Source: Persicaria tinctoria
Taxonomy: Eukaryota; Streptophyta; Magnoliopsida; Caryophyllales; Polygonaceae
DNA length: 64,000 nt
NCBI GenBank assembly: GCA_037127255.1
Contig: JBANSL010000004.1
Location: 73,926,627 to 73,990,626 of the forward strand
Reading direction: 5' to 3'
The notes under the pieces are model-generated. The model was not told where the DNA came from and ran no database searches. It worked only from the letters and a program-made list of their open reading frames with translations. This document shows positions 21,537 through 34,469 of this stretch, in pieces; position 1 is the first letter of the stretch, and the number at the start of each line of letters is the position of its first letter. A program made the position numbers and the translations under genes.

Positions 21537-24500
21537 TAATAAGTTATTGGAACTGTCGGGGGATGGGGAAGAAAACCTTCTGGACTAATATCAGCTTGTG
21601 GAAAACAAATGAACGCTTAAATATCCTTGCTTTAGCGGAAACCAAAACTGAAAGAAACCCAGTGGATTTTGATTGGAGATCGGTCGGTTTCTCTGATGCG
21701 GTCTGGTCTCCGGCTACTGGTAGATCGGGCGGTCTTGTTGTCCTATGGAATAATTGTTATCTTGTTAATGAAGAGATCCTAATTGAAATGCATCTGCCCC
21801 GTATCATTGGTTTATGATACATAAACAACACTGAAGATATAAGATGGCTTATATTTTTTGTATATGCTCCTCCCACCCCCTCGGAAAAGGAGGAATTTTG
21901 ATTAGAGATCGGTAGGTGATCTAAATGAAATTGAGCAAAGCTCAGATAAATGGGGTGGGGCTATTACCCACCCCTCTCGATTTCGAAGAATTAGCCAATT
22001 CAAGAATGATTGCTCGATGATCAGCAAGCATCCCTTCTTTTGGAAACCCATTCACATAGAGGAAAAGGGTCGAGAGTCCGGATAATGTATTCGAAAAGCT
22101 TGACCGAGTCCATGTACACCATGAGATTATTGACAAAATTCCTAATCTTATCACCAAAAATGGGATTTTTTCATCGTCCGATCATTGCCCCATTACAATA
22201 AAGCTCAACCAAAATAATGCTTTTAAAGCACCTCCTTTAATTTAAGTTTGAAAATACATGGTTACTTAGGAATGATTTCCACAACATTGTTAAACAAGCA
22301 TGGCGATCCCCTTGCTATGGTTCGATCATGTTCCAAATCCAACACAAAACTAGATTGCTGAAACAAAAGGCTAAGGAATGGAATAAAAGAACATTTGGAA
22401 ACATCTTTAGACAGCTCAAGGAGCTTGATGATGAGCTGCTTCAAATACAATCTAATCCAGCATACCATCAAAGCCCCAACTTAACTTCTAAAGAACAACA
22501 CTTGATTCTTAAAAAAATAAACTATTGTTGTTTCAAAAATCCGTTTGGAATCAAAGAGCTAAGGATAAACATTTAAAACTATCTGACACCAACTGATTGC
22601 ATTTCCACAGAATTACGACTGGTAGGAGAAATAGGAAAATCATCAGAACTATCACATCCTCTGAAGGAACGCCTATAGTCGGTGATGAAAACATTAAGAA
22701 TGAAATTAAAAAAGATTTTGAAAAGAGATTTATGAAACGACATATTGACCAACAAGCTCTAAATGAATACCTAACCTTATAAACCCCGAAATCACTACCG
22801 AAGAAAATGAATTTCTTACCAAACAACCATCTAATGGAGAGATTAAATATGTTGTATTTAGTTTAGGGACTAAAAAAATCCATGAGGCCCGATGGCATGA
22901 CGACTGAATTTTACAAAAAATACTGGGATATTGTGGGATACAACATTATTCGTGCTGTTAAAGCTTTTTTCCACTTTTATTTCACCTATTCCTAAACAGG
23001 ACAACCCCTCATCAACAAACCATTACCACCCCATAAGCTTATGCTCTACTATATACAAAATCACCTCCAAAATTCTCACGGAAAGACTAAAGAAGATAAT
23101 CAGAAAACTAATCCATCCCCTGCGGGGCGCTTCGTGTCTGACAGGGCTATTCAAGATAATGTCTTGATTGCACATGAAATCTTTCACTCATTTAAAACTA
23201 AGAAAAGAAAACAAGGCTGACTTGCAATCAAACTTGATATGAAAAAGGCTTATGATAGAGTTGATTGGAACTTCACCCAACAAGTACTGGAAAAAATCAG
23301 TTTTGATCGTAAGTTCATTAGTTTGATTATGGAATGTGTTAGTTCGGTCTCCTTCTTTATGACAGGGTGACCCCCTATCCCCCTTCATGTTCATCCTTGA
23401 GGCGGAAATACTTGCAAGGAAGCTTGCAAACGAGGAAAACCCGGACAAATCTGGAATTGGTTTCCATTTCGAGAGCAGGGGACCCAAAATCTCATTTCTT
23501 GCCTTCGCTGATGATATTATCATATTCTCAAAAGGCAACGTCGCTGCATGTACCAAAACCAGAGATATAATTGATGATTATTGTAGAATATCAGGCCAGC
23601 AAGTTAACTATAATAAATCGGCTTTTCAGGCAACATCTGGAATCCCCCGACCCAGAGTAGCAAAAATCGAAAGAAATCTCAACATTTCTAACTTGGAAAA
23701 GTATCTTGGCTGTCCGATCATAAATGGCAGAGTTTTGAATCAGCCATTCGAATAAATCATATGCAAATCCAAAGACCAACTAAGCAAATGACGAGCTAAT
23801 TCCCTCTCCCAACAAGGGAGAGCTACATTGATCTCAACAAAATCTGATGGCAAAACCTCTTTATGTGATGCAAAGCTTCCTTCTTCCGGGATCGATACAT
23901 AAGCAACTAAACAAAATAAACCTTTTTTTTTTTTTCTGGAATAAAGATGCATATCATAGTCCTCTCATTTCTTAGGATAGGATCTGTAAGCCTAAGAATC
24001 GGGGGGGGGGGGGGTCTTGGTATACGAAAGGCTAGAGATATGAGTGAAGCTCTACAATTGAAATTGTTATGGAAAATACTTGCAGAACCAGACAATGCAT
24101 GGGTCAATGTAATACAGTATAAATACCTAAAAGAAAACAACATTCTACACTATACCCGTAGGGGAAACTCATCTTGGCAATGGTCAAAATTAACTTCTCT
24201 AATTCCATCCTTTAAAAAATGACTTATTTGGTCAGTTGGTGATGGAAAATCTATAAATTTCTGGAAAGACAATTGGACCTCACCTTATCCGTTGATTAAT
24301 TGATCAAAGAGGTGCTCTCAACCCGAATGGATCTATCAGTGACTATATTCTCGGTGGCCAATGGTGGTGTGAGAAACTTACCTTCTCCCTTCATGCGGAG
24401 ATAGTCAAAGAAATTTTGGATATTCCTCTTCCTTCAACTCAATTTCAAGATATACTCTATTGGTGATCGGACAATAAAGGGTGGTTTACAATTTCTAGTG

Positions 24501-25570
24501 CTTTCAACCTTGTTTCAAATAACGACCTTTCAAGTTCTGATAAAAATGAATGAATTTGGAAAATCAATGCCCCTCCTAAAATTAAAAAACTTCTTGTGGA
24601 AATTAAGCCAAAATGGTTTGTCAACAGCAACTAGGCTACAACAAAAAGGGGTCTCTGTTTCGTCTACATGTGCTCTTTGTAATCCAGCTTCCGAGGATGA
24701 AAGAATGTCAGGCTAACAATTTTCAACAATAATTCAATGGTGAAACAAAACAGTAAATTGAGGAGATGCTGGCAGATTCAAGAGAGTTCCCTATGATTCT
24801 ACAATTCCTTGGTAGAAAACTCTCTCAAAAGGAAAAAAAGATGGTTGAATTTAGATGGTGGACTATATGGTTTATCCGAAATCAATTATTGTCCAGAAAT
24901 GAAAAACCCTCTAACTCCGGTGGGGTCTTTTGGATATTCTCCAACCATTTGGATAACTGGGATAGGGCGTGTAAGATAGATCTTCATAATCTGGATGGAA
25001 ACCAAGGGCCTTATAGTAGGAAAGCGTGCAGTCTCAGTCCATGTAAAAAGAAAGAATGCAAATGAAAGAACCTACCTCCGGGGGTGTTTAAACTGATCTT
25101 CGACGGCTCCACGGTCTCACCAACAGACAATTCCATTGGTTTCATTATCCGGAACTGTAATGGGGATCCCATTAGCATTGAAGGAAATAAGGTGGGTGGT
25201 CAGCGTCCGATCATGGCCGAGGCTCTAGCTCTGAGAAGTGGCATCCTTAAGGCTCTGAACCTTAGAATCACGAACTTGATTGTGGAAGGCGACTCCGAGA
25301 TTATTATAAATTGCCTAAAATATAACAATAAGTGCCAATGGGAAATTGAACTCATTATGACTGATATTAAAACTCTTCTGTTGGGTTTGCGGGAGAAGTC
25401 TTTCTCCCATGTCCCCCGTCTTGACACTCGAGTAGCGGATAAAGTTGCACACCTTAGCTACTTGGCATGGGGCCCCAACTTATCCAATGGTTTAGGTCTC
25501 AATGATCTCATCCGAAAGGATGCTATCGGGTAGTGCTCCCACTCCCGAATTTTTACCTAATAAAAAAAAT
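21533..25570 (+). mobile_element. Second L1-type LINE, ORF2 decayed by stops and frameshifts
   Basis: Plus-strand ORF2 in pieces: endonuclease 21533-21817 (MIISYWNCRGMGKK, LALAETKTE, GRSGGLVVLW), more endonuclease 21900-22200, linker with TTGRRNRKIIRTITSSEGTP at about 22610, RT fingers near 22890-23170 (PISLCSTIYKITSKILTERL), the catalytic FLAFADDIIIFSKG at about 23500-23540, the thumb with LGIRKARDMSEALQLKLL at 24010, zf-RVT near 24660-24720, and RNase H at 25084-25533 (FDGSTVSPTDNSIG, EGDSEIIINCLK, DTRVADKVAHLSY). The 3' end is CCGAATTTTTACCTAAT plus an A run. Many stops show it is dead. A run of 14 G at 24001-24014 expands the GGG codons of the thumb. Confidence 0.92.
25084..25533 (+). pseudogene. 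RNase H domain of the second LINE
   Basis: An intact 149-codon frame, the best-preserved part of the element. It has FDGST near the start (catalytic Asp), EALALRSGIL (Glu), EGDSEIIIN (Asp) and a terminal DxxVADKVAH block (last catalytic Asp), the normal plan for plant LINE-type RNase H, which removes RNA from the RNA-DNA hybrid. Confidence 0.85.
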
Positions 25571-25729
25571 AGTAATTTTTTCAACCCCACCCCATATGGA
25601 CCCATAAGCTTGCTTTTTTGGTGTTTATTTGAAAATATTTACTTGAGATAAAATATTTGACACGTTTTTACCGTTTTATACCATCACAATATCATAATAT
25701 CTATATTGGTACGTATAAGCTTTACAAAT

Positions 25730-25759
25730 CTCGTACGTCACGTACGAGAATTACACTAG
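25730..25759 (+). mobile_element. Helitron-type 3' terminus
   Basis: CTCGTACG, a 3-base loop, CGTACGAG, then AATTACACTAG followed by T. A short GC-containing hairpin about 11 bases before CTAG is the classic Helitron end, with insertion before T. The matching 5' TC end was not found. Confidence 0.55.
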
Positions 25760-25791
25760 TTAAAATTAAAGTCCATTACATCACTCCCGTA

Positions 25792-26171
25792 TAGGGTTGT
25801 TATTCGAGCCAAGTTTGATATGTTCAAGCTTGGTCCATTTGTTAAATGAGCTCGAGCCGAGTCCAAATTTTAAACAAACTTTCTTTTTTGTTCAAGCTTG
25901 GCTTGTTTTAATAAATGAACGACCTCGAACCGAGCTTTTTTCGAGTTTTAAGTAGTTTTACTTGGTCATAACATATTAATTTAAAGAAAATTTTAGAAAT
26001 TCCATAAAATTTGAGCTATTCAAGCCTAAATTAAATGAGCCGAGCTTTCAATCGAGCTTAAAATTGTGTTCATACCCGACTTGTTTAAGTAAGTGAACGA
26101 ACTCAAGTCGAACATTTTTTCAAGCCGACCCCGAGCCGAACTCGGAATGATCAACTCATATAACAACCCTA
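25792..26171. mobile_element. hAT-like MITE
   Basis: Ends TAGGGTTGTTAT and ATAACAACCCTA. The interior has repeated GAGCTCGAGC, CAAGCTTGG and TTCGAG words in both orientations. Flanking octamers do not match, so the target site has either decayed or the boundaries are slightly off. Confidence 0.6.
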
Positions 26172-26289
26172 CCCATTTGGGAGCAACTTTTAATAAAGAT
26201 CGGGCCATACCATATCCCGGACCGGTTCCAGCCCATAAACCGCAGTACCGGACCGGGCCGGAATGAACCGGTGAAAAAACAAAACCACC

Positions 26290-26570
26290 TTTTTCCTTCT
26301 CTCTCGGTTCTCAGTTCTCTGTTATGATTACGAATTACGATCTTCAAATCACTTTCCCAATTCTATATTCTTCAAGGGGGGAACTCGCCACTTTCGCCGC
26401 TCGGCCGCCTCTCGAGCCTCAAGGAGTTCACGGCGTTCGACGTCCCTCAGGCTCTCGTGGTCTCGCCTCTAGCAGTTCAGCAGCCTCTCGGCTCTCGCCG
26501 TGTTGCCTCCCGGAGTCCCGGCTCCATTCGACTCGCCTTAATCTCTACCTAATTCAAAGGAATTCAAGGT
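26290..26570 (+). promoter_or_regulatory. Possible 5' UTR exon of the membrane-protein gene
   Basis: A TC-rich, then CG-rich leader-like block (CTCTCGGTTCTCAGTTCTCTG) in otherwise AT-rich DNA, ending CAATTCAAAGGAATTCAAG followed by GTTCGC, a reasonable splice donor. The acceptor TTTGCAG at about 29212 lies just upstream of the ATG at 29280, so this could be a first, non-coding exon with a 2.6-kb intron. Inference only. Confidence 0.35.
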
Positions 26571-27399
26571 TCGCTCGATCTTTCTTGATAGATCTTTCGT
26601 TTTGATTTGTTATTTTTTCCATTGAATCTAAATTTGGTGGCCATAGGCAATCTTAATAGGCTAAAACTGGTATGAAAGGTGTAGAAAAAATGGCTGCGAT
26701 TTGACTCTGTGTGATTTCGGAAGCAACTACTGATCATGTGCAGTGTTGTGTGATTGAAAGCTGTTAAAATAGGATAGGAAGTTAGATTAGGGCATTCTGA
26801 TTTCGGCAGAGAAGGGGAATGTAATCCTATTAATAATGTATATGATATATAAGCAAGCGCATCATCTTTATTTCATGCTCAAGATGGGGAAGACTAACCA
26901 GTTCATAGGATTCGAAAACAAATATCGCAGACTTGGCTGTGTTTGGTAGAAAGGTAGTTGATGGGGTAGATGAAGTAGATGAATTATTTAGGTTAAATAT
27001 AGCTTAATAAGTTGGTGATTGATAAACCTTGGTAGGGTAGCCGATGGAAACTTGTGAAAAAACCAAAAGCTCAAAAAAGCATGGGCAACTTGCGATAACT
27101 AATTAAACTAAAAATCTTGTATTTATTTAATTTAAAACTACATAATATCAAAATCAAAAGTTTCAAAAGGCTAGCTTATGGTGCCCAACATAGCCTTGGT
27201 CTTCAATGTTGCAATAAAGCTAGTGCTATTTTTATGACAGGAAAGTTGTAATAGTCATCCTTTTAATAGGGGCATTCAATCCCCTAGTGCTCCAAAGTAC
27301 ACTTTAAAAACAGTCCAGGCCACAATAGAGGAATCACACAAAAGATGGCAAACTGGTCTGAGTATTCCGGGTTATTGGTCTTGGACTCGTCCGGACCCG

Positions 27400-28535
27400 T
27401 TGGGTAACTCTATCGCCACCAGGGCCATGTTTTGCTCAAGCTGCTGAGGGTGAACGAGTCAATGAACGGGAAGCATTCCAAGCTTGGATAGAAGAAGCTC
27501 TTGCTGGGCAGAGGGTAGAACTTTAGTGAAAACATCAGCAAGCTGTTCAACCGTGGGGATGTAAGACAATTGAAGTAATCCTTCCAAGACCTTGTCACGA
27601 GTAAAGTGACATTCTATTTCTATATTTTTCACCCTCATGAAAAATGGGATTCTTGGCTGTTTGAAGAGCTGAGCTGTTGTCACAGTAAAGGGTGACAGGA
27701 GAGGGTGAATTCAGATAAAGATCATCCAGTAATCGAACCATCCAAGTGACCTCAGTTGCAGCCTGAGATATTGCCCTATATTCGGCTTCAGCAGAACTTC
27801 TGGAGACAACACTCTGTCAGTTTGGGATAATCACAACCATTTTAGGTGATGCCCCTGTTGACAGTTCCTTTGACTTAATGAAGAGTGTGCATGAGTGCAT
27901 CTAAATGAGAGGAATAAGGATCCTCCATAAACTACTAAGGCTCTGAACAGCAAAACAGAGATCAGGCCGACTGTGAGTGAGAAAATTAAGCTTTCCCACC
28001 ATCATCCTGTAGAATGTGGGATTGCTTAATTTTGATCCTTCAGACTTCTAACTTGCAATTTAAAGGAAGAGGAGAACACAGGGCCAAAGATCACCAATAT
28101 TGGCATCATGAAGAAGCTCCTGAGCGAATTTTTGCTGAGTTAAGGCAATTCCAGAATCCAATAGGAGACTTCAAGGCCTAAGAAATAATGGAGAAGGCCT
28201 AAATCCTTAAGACCAAACTTAGAATCCAAGAACAGCTTGAGATTACTGATTTCAGTGTTGTCCGAGCCAGTCACAAGAAGATCAATATAGATTGCTACAG
28301 CAGTGAAAGAACCATAAGAGGACTTGGTGAAGAGACTGTAGTCATTTTTCGATTGCACATAGCCCTTTGAAATCAGTGCACAAGAGAGAGTAGAAAACCA
28401 TTGTCTGGACGCTTGTTCCAAACCATAGAGGGACTTCATTAAGCGAAAAACCATCTGGCATTTTTATGAACATCTTTTCATCAAGCTTTCCATTTAGAAA
28501 AGCATTATTCACATCTCCAACACTTTCCTAGACTT
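27400..28535 (-). mobile_element. Ty1/copia retrotransposon fragment (RT and RNase H)
   Basis: Minus-strand pieces: VGDVNNAFLNGKLDEKMF near 28480-28530, then LMKSLYGLEQASRQWF...YSLFTKSSYGSFTAVAIYID at 28140-28454, and the RNase H tail KNIEIECHFTRDKVLEGLLQLSYIPTVEQLADVFTKVLPS at 27450-27680. These are standard copia pol motifs, but the YVDD catalytic loop is degraded to YIDLL and frames are broken. No LTRs are visible. It sits in the presumed 5' UTR intron of the plus-strand gene at 29280. Confidence 0.9.
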
Positions 28536-29211
28536 GGATCTCTATATTCTGTTGGATCTTTCACAAATCTTTTAGGGTTTACCTCCAATCTAGGTTCTTG
28601 ATGATTTGCCACTTTCTTTTGCAAGAATATGCTAGTGGTGAAATGAATTGCTTTTTTTTTATCAATGAGTTCGCCTTATTTGTTGTAATTTTAGATTAAG
28701 AGGGATATATTTTTAATGGCTGGTGATTAGGTGTGCAAAGTAATAACAACTCGGTATGTCACACAATGAGTATGGACTGGGGTTCAGGATGTATGCATCC
28801 TTATCCATCTAGTTGTTGGATTTATCAGATATAAATTCAGATATTCTGGACTTGTCTGCCCTAGGTGGGATTATTCCAGGATGTTGTTGTTTTCGAATAA
28901 TCTGATCTGATATCACAAGAATTCCACGATTAATCTATTGCGCATCAAATTTGGACTTTAGACCGAGTTGCAAAATTTTTGATCCACTGAAACTCAACTG
29001 AATTGTGCACATATATATCCTGTTTTCCTTTCCCCCCTCCCTTTTTTCTTCCCCATAGCTATATCAAGTACAGATTATTTTTGGACTACAGGCAATAGAT
29101 TGGAATTGGATTATTGTTGTACATTTCCCTTTTTCTAATATTAAAGGGGCATCTGTGACTTGTTTTCACAACACTTTATTCAAAGAATTTGCCCCTTTTT
29201 GTGTGATTTGC
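28536..29211. other. Non-coding stretch upstream of the membrane-protein ATG
   Basis: AT-rich DNA with no supported gene. It ends in TTTTTGTGTGATTTGCAG at about 29212, a good splice acceptor for the exon holding the start codon. Confidence 0.5.
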
Positions 29212-29279
29212 AGATAAGACGTCACCGAGGCTGTGATTGATTGTGACAAGGCCACCAAGGACTTTTGGGGAGGTATAAG

Positions 29280-32200
29280 ATGGGAACTAGGGAAGTGTAC
29301 GAAGAGAAGAAAAGAACCGGGAATCTTGACCATGATCCTACAATCAAGCCTGGCCTTGGTACCCCGCGATGCCCTCGATGCCTATCTCCCCTCGACTCTA
29401 ATTCTGTATCCCCTCCATCCCCAAGTTTTTAGGGTTTCAGTATGGATTTTTTTAAATTCTTGGTGCTGTATATGTGATGTGTATCTAATACTAAAAATTG
29501 TGATTTCTATTGTTTTCAGGGGGTCAGTGAAACCATCACTCCGGTCTTGCATGATGCAACTGCTGTTGTATGTTCTCTCCTCTCCCAAACTCCCTCCATC
29601 CCATGGTATTCTTGTATTTTTTACAATAGATGAATATTTAGAAGTAGGAGGGATCTGAGCATGGAAAGCTTTGAGACTTGGGATTTAAAAAAAAAGAATT
29701 TAGGTATTGGTCAGCCAGGACTCTATAAGCGGCTAGAAAATCGAATTGGAGGATTTGGAATTTTGGAGTGAGGTTTTTTGTTCATGGTGAGTGTTTAAAA
29801 TAGTCAGAGGCGATGAAAAGCGAAGGGACTAGGTTAGTGCTATAGCGTGCCTTAAAGGCAAAGGCAATCACCTTTCCATAAATCATGTAAAAACACTTTA
29901 AACTTTTGTTACTTTCAAGTTTAATAGTATAAAACATGTTCGTAATGAAATAAAACGAAATTGAAAACCTACTATTACAATAAAACCAAGTCTAAAGCAT
30001 CATAGATACTAAATGCAAGTCTAGGTGTTAGAAGTAGCAAGTGAGGAATGTGTTTAGTTGCCTGGTTTTCTCATCTTGCAATTTGTTTGTAAGAGACTAT
30101 TATGCATCAGCTTTTTGTTTCACATGTGGACTAGAACAGCTAAGGAGCTGCATTTTCATATCTGAGTTATTAGTTTTATGGCTGTGGCTTGTGACGCCCT
30201 ATTTTGTGTAATTGCATATGGAATAAAAGGAGCCACATGATGTTTCCACATGCAGCTTCTTATTGGAACATATTTATAATCAGCATTTTGGTATATGTTT
30301 TTTATGGGTCATAGATCCATAGTGTTTTTATATTGCAACTAATTTAGCTGATGCTATCTACTTGGAACAATGTGGTTTTAGTTTCATTTTGTCATGGAGG
30401 TTGATAGAAGAATTTTACTGAAGTTTTGTCAATACTTGCTTTTGTCTTTTATTGTTCCGAAGAATGTTTGCATAATATTTACAAAAGATTTGTCTTTCTA
30501 TCAGATGGGAATGGGGAGTATGTGCTCTTTCTTTACATTTGACACTCACAAATAGTGTACAAAATGATATCTCGGTACGAAAGCTGATTGTTGGTGGTTA
30601 CCAATATGCTGCACCATCTTAAATGTTTGTTCAAGTTATCTTTGGAATTCACGATGTTTGAGTTTTCTTCCTAGTTTTTGATAGCACAGTCATGTTGATA
30701 TGAAGTATGGTGTTAATTTAGATCAACATAATTCCTCTTGCTTTTTCTAGCAAGGGGATAAGAAAGGAATAGGAGGCAAGGGATGAGTAAGGACTAGTGG
30801 TGAGATATGAGTGAAAGAGGTTAATTTTTCATAAAGATGCAATACTGCTAAATGAGTGTGTACAACAACAAGAATTTATGGAGAGCATTTTGAAAATTTG
30901 GGTTTTTTTTTGTGTCGCAGATAGTTGGGGCAAGACTTGGTTCTTTTCCTATGCACAAGAGAGTATCTCCTGTTTTTCTCTAGTTCTTTTTAGGAATACA
31001 TATTTGTTTTCCATCATTCTTGTGTGAATGCCTATGAGTATTAATTGTGGCTGAGAAGATCTGTTTATGTGATTCCTAACTCTATCATCATCGTATTATT
31101 TATTTCTCTTTCACCTGTTGCTGTTTTCTGTTTAGGCTGGTTTAGGATTGGGTGCACTGCTAAGTACTATTTATGGGTTCAATTCTGGTACAATGCAGAT
31201 CACTTGTCTCATTTTTTTTGAAACACTTCTATTGATGCTTGGTACTTATCAATGCTTATTGGTCCTCATTAGGGTTACAATACGCTCAAAAATATGTCAA
31301 GGGACCAAAGTGGCTTCAGTTTCTCGTGGGGGTATGCCTCTCATAGCACTAGCAATTATTTGATATTTTGTCCCCAGCCTCTTCCCTCACTTCTAAACTT
31401 GTTGAGTCGATTTTGATGTCTGTTAGGCCCATCTAAATTTATAATCACTGAATTTTCCACAGGTTCCTCCTTTGATGTTGTTTACAGCTAGTAGTGCTGC
31501 ATTTGGAGGTATTCTAGTGCTACATTGACTCTTTTTTAATATATATTTTTTTAATTTTAATGTTGCAATATGTTTTTTCTTGTTAATCGCTATCATGATT
31601 AGATCTTATGATCTTTGTTGTTGATTGTTTATGTATTCTTTACCACATAGGGTTTGTTTGGATTCCACATAATCATAATTATAATGCACTTATAAACATA
31701 AACACTTACAATGTGTTTAAAATAATGTAAATTTTAAATAAAATACATTGTAAATTGTGTCAATCAATTACATCAAGTATATAATGTAATGATAATAAAC
31801 TTTACGCAATAGTGGCAGTTTGGTTGACACAATAAGTCTACAGTTTGACATTTAGTTGGGATCTTCTAGGTCTTCCATTACCATTAAAGGATGTTACTGT
31901 TGCCAAATTTAATCTACAGTACCCTGGATGCAAAGAGTGGGCCAAAAGAAGTGGAAATTGGTCATTTGGCATTTTCTAATGTACCTGAATGAGAGATTAC
32001 TTGGTTTTTAAAGAGGAGATCACCCTCTGGCCTACAGAAACTCGAACAGCCATTTCTGCAAGAGCCTCAAGAGAAAATCTTGTGTTACAATATTTTACTT
32101 CTCTGCTAGGGACTATGTGTAACAGCCCTAGCTCATCTAAGGTCGGCAAAATTTGTGCTCGGTGTCATGGGACGTAATACTATGGTTCTAGACTTCTAGG

Positions 32201-33218
32201 TATTTTGAGATTTTGTTTACCATTTTCCATAATTGTCCTTTGCTTTGACCATTCCACATGAGTAACCTCTGGATCCGGCATGTGAGTATTTCTGTTCCGA
32301 TAGGAACAAATTAAATACCTTTAGCATTGTGTGGTCCATTTGCTAGTGGAACAGTTGTTTAAGGCCTTTACAATTGGATTTAAAGTTTGTTAGACTAGTT
32401 GCCAAGATTCTGGGTTAGCATTGGTTAATGCTGTTGAAAGTGCTCCTATTCGATTAATAAATGGATTTAGAGTTTCAGTAGTGCAGATTTCAATTGAAAA
32501 ATTGTGCCTGAAGGAGTGCCAACACACGGTTCTAACTAGGCAAGAGGTTGTTTAGTCTAACAGATAAAAATGGGGCTTGGAGCAGAGGTTAAAGAGTCAC
32601 AAATTCACAAAAAAATTGTGGAAGGTAAAGCCTGCTCACACCAGTCGGGGATTTATGGTTTCGAACACAGTGTGGAAGCTTTGGAATGTGTTGTCAGTGC
32701 TATTCTAGTAGCGTTTGAATAGCCTATGCACTTGCATGGTTTATTTGTTTAGGTTCGCCTATATATGGCTCCAAGTGCTCCCTTCTTTCTCCTCATCAGT
32801 CCATACAAAGTGAATTACTCAGAGTTAGTTCCTAGCTTCCACAAGTGAATATATTACGGAGAGCTTGAGGGTGTTTTTTGGGGGGGGGGGGGGGGGGGGG
32901 GTATCTAGAATGAAGGGATGAAAGCCCAACCTTGTGCTTGTGATTTTATGTCACATGACAGTGTTTCTTTACTTCCAGAGAGCAATCTTAGCATATACAA
33001 TCCATGTTTAAGTTGAATTTTCGATAAGCAATTCGAAAACGTAGAATCTCATTCTATCCTTTGGCGTGCACATTGTAGGTTATGCTCTTCCAAGGTTTAC
33101 ACAACTTACCGTGACATCATATCACACCGCCTCAAGTGCTTCACATTATGGGATCTCACTCGTAACTAGACACATTGAGGAGGCACACACTTCCAAACCT
33201 CAGCAGGATAAGCTCTGA
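29280..33218 (+). CDS. Small conserved plant membrane protein, six coding exons, 156 residues
   Basis: Exons 29280-29405, 29520-29567, 31136-31187, 31273-31331, 31463-31508 and 33079-33218. Each intron is GT-AG, phases fit, and the total is 471 nt with a TGA stop. The protein starts MGTREVYEEKKRTGNLDHDP, has a CPRC motif at residues 31-34, the block ITPVLHDATAV at 48-58, a Gly-rich hydrophobic segment at 59-76 and a second at 90-111, and a C-terminal stretch (FTQLTVTSYHTASSASHYG) ending in a hydrophilic tail. From memory, this matches a conserved, uncharacterised plant family with two predicted membrane segments; I know no function. The CxxC near the N-terminus could bind metal or be redox-active. 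All exons but the first are under 141 nt, so it is easily missed. The frame is intact throughout, suggesting a working gene. Confidence 0.88.
31649..31860. repeat. MITE remnant in intron 5 of the membrane-protein gene
   Basis: Starts GGGTTTGTTTGGATTCCACA and holds AATTATAATGCA, resembling the Harbinger-type element at 57187-57465. The right end was not resolved. Confidence 0.35.
32880..32901 (+). repeat. Run of 22 G in intron 5
   Basis: An uninterrupted G tract inside the last intron of the membrane-protein gene, about 180 bp before exon 6. Could form G-quadruplexes in the transcript. Length may be subject to sequencing error. Confidence 0.8.
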
Positions 33219-34320
33219 GGACAGATGATGTGCAGGTGACTAGTCTACCAATTTTGCAGTGCCCGGATTTGGGCTTCTCCTTATACTCAATGATTGATAT
33301 GTTCTCACTCACCATGGTTTCCTATACTTCAATATTATTACTGTGAAAGACGTACTGCACTTTTACTAACCCAGGTTCTTGCCTTTGTTGCTTAGTGAAT
33401 CATTTTGTACCCTTACTTGTGGCCTTATGCTGCATTGTTAGCGAGTTTTTATTGCCGTCCACCTTCACCAACTCACCCCGAATGGAGATATCTAGAAAAG
33501 CTGTGTGGCTTCAATCCGTGCAAGGCTTTCAACGTGCTGAATTCGGGTGGTCTGTATTATCCTGTATTTGTATATAGATAGATAGATGGCCAAATTAGGG
33601 TGGATGGGCAAAGACAACAATATGTGGGTATCTTTTAGTTTGGGGGGTGGTGTACCGGTTACTGTCGCAACTAGTCGTATCATATCGCTCGCTCCTGTGA
33701 CACGGTCGAGGAGGTTAAGTGAACAACTCATAAAGTCTGGGTATATAGCAACGTCTGAGGAGCAGGGGAGTACAATTATCACAGATGAATTTTTGGATTG
33801 AACCGAGAAGTTGAAGGATCCTGAAAAGGACCTGACGGTATCCGACCACATGGTGTATGAATTTGGTGGCATTCATTGCTGAATGTGATGGGAGTTGAAG
33901 CTTCACCCACCACCATACATTTTTTTTTACATTGCACTGAAAATCAAAAAACTTTACCGTGCGGTGAAATAGAGAGTGATCTGAAACTGTGCCGTTTTTT
34001 TTTACCTTTCTTTGCCTTTGGATTTGATGCAGTTTTCTATTGGGCCTTTAACAATGAGCTTAACTAAACCAACGTTACTGGTTGAATGTTCGTGTTGGAT
34101 GAGTTTGTCTACAATGCTGAAACCATCATCCAATCTAAACACGACCCGAATGTCTCGATTGACAGGAAATTTGTTTTTTTATTAGGTTTTTATTTTAAAA
34201 GCTTAGAAGTTAGGAAGAGAGAGTGGGGGTTGAAGAAGATGAACACCAGGTGCACGTTAGCAAAGAGGGGAAGAGGTTTACTGTATTGTAGTAACTGTCA
34301 ACCTTGGTAGCAAACTTTAT
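33219..34320 (+). other. 3' UTR and spacer after the membrane-protein gene
   Basis: Directly downstream of the TGA. About 33220-33600 probably holds the 3' UTR. A 71-codon ORF at 33586-33801 (MAKLGWMGKDNNMW) has no recognisable domain and no Kozak or splice support, so it is not called a gene. Confidence 0.4.
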
Positions 34321-34469
34321 AGGGTTGTGGGCCGATGTTTCTTAAATTCCACTGGGTCTTTTTCTGGCTTCCCAAAGTGGTCCTCCCCTCCCATTCATAA
34401 ATTTTCCTTTTCTTGTGTTATTTATCACACTATATTACATTAAACTACCCTTAAAATATCAACATTTTT

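Noticed and set aside
33586..33801. 71-codon plus-strand ORF
   Set aside because: No domain, lies in the presumed 3' region of the membrane-protein gene, and an opposite-strand ORF covers the same bases.
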